From assembly GCA_937983055.1 (NCBI GenBank), contig CALJLA010000189.1, positions 1 to 18,389 of the forward strand: 18,389 nt of DNA. Direction: 5' to 3'. This document shows positions 17,018 through 18,389 of this stretch, piece after piece. Each line of letters begins with the position of its first letter. Position 1 is the stretch's first letter. The stretch comes from an uncultured Pseudomonadota bacterium. GTDB lineage: Bacteria; Pseudomonadota; Gammaproteobacteria; Burkholderiales; Eutrophovitaceae. The translations under genes and the position numbers were made by a program. Under the pieces are notes generated by a model. The model ran no database searches. It was given only the letters and a program-made list of their open reading frames with translations, and was not told where the DNA came from.

Positions 17018-18389
17018 TGCGCACCATCCTGTGCGCGCTGCTCGCAGGCGCCGCCTCGCTTGCCCAGGCGGCGCCGCTGCATCGTTACACCGTCACCGTC
17101 GACGAGACGCTGGAGCGACTGTCGGTCGCGGCCTGCTTCGATGGTCCCGCGCCGGGCATGCTCGTGGCCGACGACGGCGCCTCCCGGTTTCTCGCCGGCA
17201 TCGAGGTGCGCGGTGCGCCCGCGGCGCGGGTCGAGGTCGGCGGGCGCGAGGCGGCCATCGCCGGAGCGCCGGACAACGCCTGCATCGACTACCGGGTGGC
17301 GCTGGTGCCGCGAACGCGCGGCCGCCAGGTCGGCGGCCCGGAAACGCGCCGCTTCGGGGGCGACCTGCTGACCGCCTTCGGCGACTGGTTGTGGCGACCG
17401 CGCCTGTCCGCCGGAGAAGACATCGAACTCCGCTTCGTGCTGCCGCCGTCAGTGGCGGTGTCGGCACCCTGGCGACGCGCCGGCGCCGGTCCCGCGCCGG
17501 TCTATCGACTGGCCGGCACGCCGCCGGAATGGACAGGGGTGGTCGCCTTCAGCCGCTTTCCCCTGACGGTGTTCGACATCGCCGGCGCGCGCGTCGAGCT
17601 CGCCATGGTCGGCATTGACTATCCTGCGCAGCAGAGCTTCGTGCGCGGCTGGATCGAGCGCACCGCGCGAGGGGTGGCCGCCGCCGGCTTCGGTTTTCCG
17701 GTGGACAGCCTGCAGGTGGTCGTGGCGCCGGGCGGGCAACGGGGCCGCAGCCCGGTGCCGTGGGCCTACGTCGGCCGCGGGGGCGGGCCGGCGGTGCATG
17801 TGTTCGCCGACCTGACGCGCGCGCCGCAGGACATCGAACGCGACTGGAGCCTCAGCCATGAGATGGCGCATCTGTTCCTGCCGTATCTCGAATCGCGCGA
17901 TGCCTGGCTGTTCGAGGGCCTGCCGACCTACCTGCAGCATGTGCTGATGGCGCGCAGCGGCATGATCGCGGAAGAAGAGGCGTGGCGGCGCATGTACGAA
18001 GGATTCGAGCGGGCGGCCAGGGTGGGCGAGGGGTTGTCGCTGCGCGAGGCCTCCGAGCGCAATGGCCGCGGCGGCATCTATTTGCGGGTGTACTGGGGTG
18101 GCGCGGCGCTGATGCTGGCGGCCGACCTCAGGTTGCGCGCGCTCAAGCCGTCGCAGTCGCTCGACGCGGCGCTTGCCGGCCTGCGGGCCTGCTGCGACGA
18201 CGGCGATCGGCGCTATGGCGCGGAAGAAGTCCTCGCGCGCATGGACGCGGCCACCGGCTCCACGGTGTTCGCCGAGGTGGCCGCGCAGTACCTGGACAGC
18301 CGGGCCTTTCCCGATTATCAGCGGTTGTTTCGCGCGCTGGACATCGAGATGCTCGGAAACGCGATTCATACTGCTACTCCTGAAAGACC
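17017..18389 (+). CDS. Exported HExxH metallopeptidase, paralogue 2, 3' partial
   Basis: The frame is open to the window end, with 457 residues visible. Judging from its paralogue, only about 10-40 residues are missing. The signal peptide is MRTILCALLAGAASLAQA, followed by PLHRYTVTVDETLERLSVAA, which parallels MHRYEIAINPELTELSVRAC in paralogue 1. The zinc motif is HEMAH at 281-285, with the likely third ligand E300 in WLFEGLPTYL. The 14-residue spacing is the same as in paralogue 1. Both share PWAYV-x-RGG-x-PAVH, VYW-x-G-x-A-x-ML-x-AD-x-RLR and a Cys-Cys pair. Its ATG overlaps the stop of the DUF2214-like gene. An ancient tandem duplication followed by divergence is the simplest origin. Confidence 0.8.
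   Translation, partial: MRTILCALLAGAASLAQAAPLHRYTVTVDETLERLSVAACFDGPAPGMLVADDGASRFLAGIEVRGAPAARVEVGGREAAIAGAPDNACIDYRVALVPRTRGRQVGGPETRRFGGDLLTAFGDWLWRPRLSAGEDIELRFVLPPSVAVSAPWRRAGAGPAPVYRLAGTPPEWTGVVAFSRFPLTVFDIAGARVELAMVGIDYPAQQSFVRGWIERTARGVAAAGFGFPVDSLQVVVAPGGQRGRSPVPWAYVGRGGGPAVHVFADLTRAPQDIERDWSLSHEMAHLFLPYLESRDAWLFEGLPTYLQHVLMARSGMIAEEEAWRRMYEGFERAARVGEGLSLREASERNGRGGIYLRVYWGGAALMLAADLRLRALKPSQSLDAALAGLRACCDDGDRRYGAEEVLARMDAATGSTVFAEVAAQYLDSRAFPDYQRLFRALDIEMLGNAIHTATPER

Overview
GC-rich (roughly two-thirds GC) chromosomal DNA from a pseudomonad-phylum bacterium, most likely a betaproteobacterium or a related gammaproteobacterium. The main reasons are the outer-membrane protein TorF / PII / AmtB cluster divergent from ubiK and comM, a PII protein that keeps the uridylylated Tyr51, and ubiquinone biosynthesis through UbiK. 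No tRNA, rRNA, CRISPR array, integrase or insertion-sequence transposase was recognised.

Region 1 (1-3425, + strand): the end of a glutamate-synthase-like (glx/mgs type) operon. It holds a GXGXG-domain subunit cut by the window edge, the FMN/iron-sulfur subunit, an overlapping XRE-cupin regulator and a GNAT acetyltransferase. A palindromic repeat of about 150 bp lies between the first two genes and abuts the ribosome binding site of the second.

Region 2 (3433-6211, - strand): a nitrogen-starvation operon, TorF-family outer-membrane protein - glnK - amtB. It is preceded by a near-consensus sigma-54 promoter and two tandem NtrC-type sites at the expected upstream distance, and it ends in an intrinsic terminator. 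A strong hairpin lies between the outer-membrane protein gene and glnK.

Region 3 (6238-9497, + strand): ubiK, comM, a ferritin-like/VIT iron-transporter fusion, and a small lipoprotein with a SmpA/BamE-like motif. A PepSY-domain secreted protein converges on this block from the - strand. From 9968 to 10607 no intact gene is visible, only what looks like a frameshifted membrane-protein remnant. A small secreted protein of unknown function follows.

Region 4 (11080-14951, + strand): cobalamin-dependent methionine synthase metH behind a sigma-70 promoter and a leader of about 120 nt. The leader resembles a SAM-II riboswitch. It carries an intrinsic terminator and a mutually exclusive antiterminator, which points to control by transcription attenuation.

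Region 5 (15043-18389, + strand): two paralogous exported HExxH metallopeptidases flank a DUF2214-like membrane protein. The second peptidase runs off the window. The best candidates for new biology are the metH leader and this duplicated peptidase locus.
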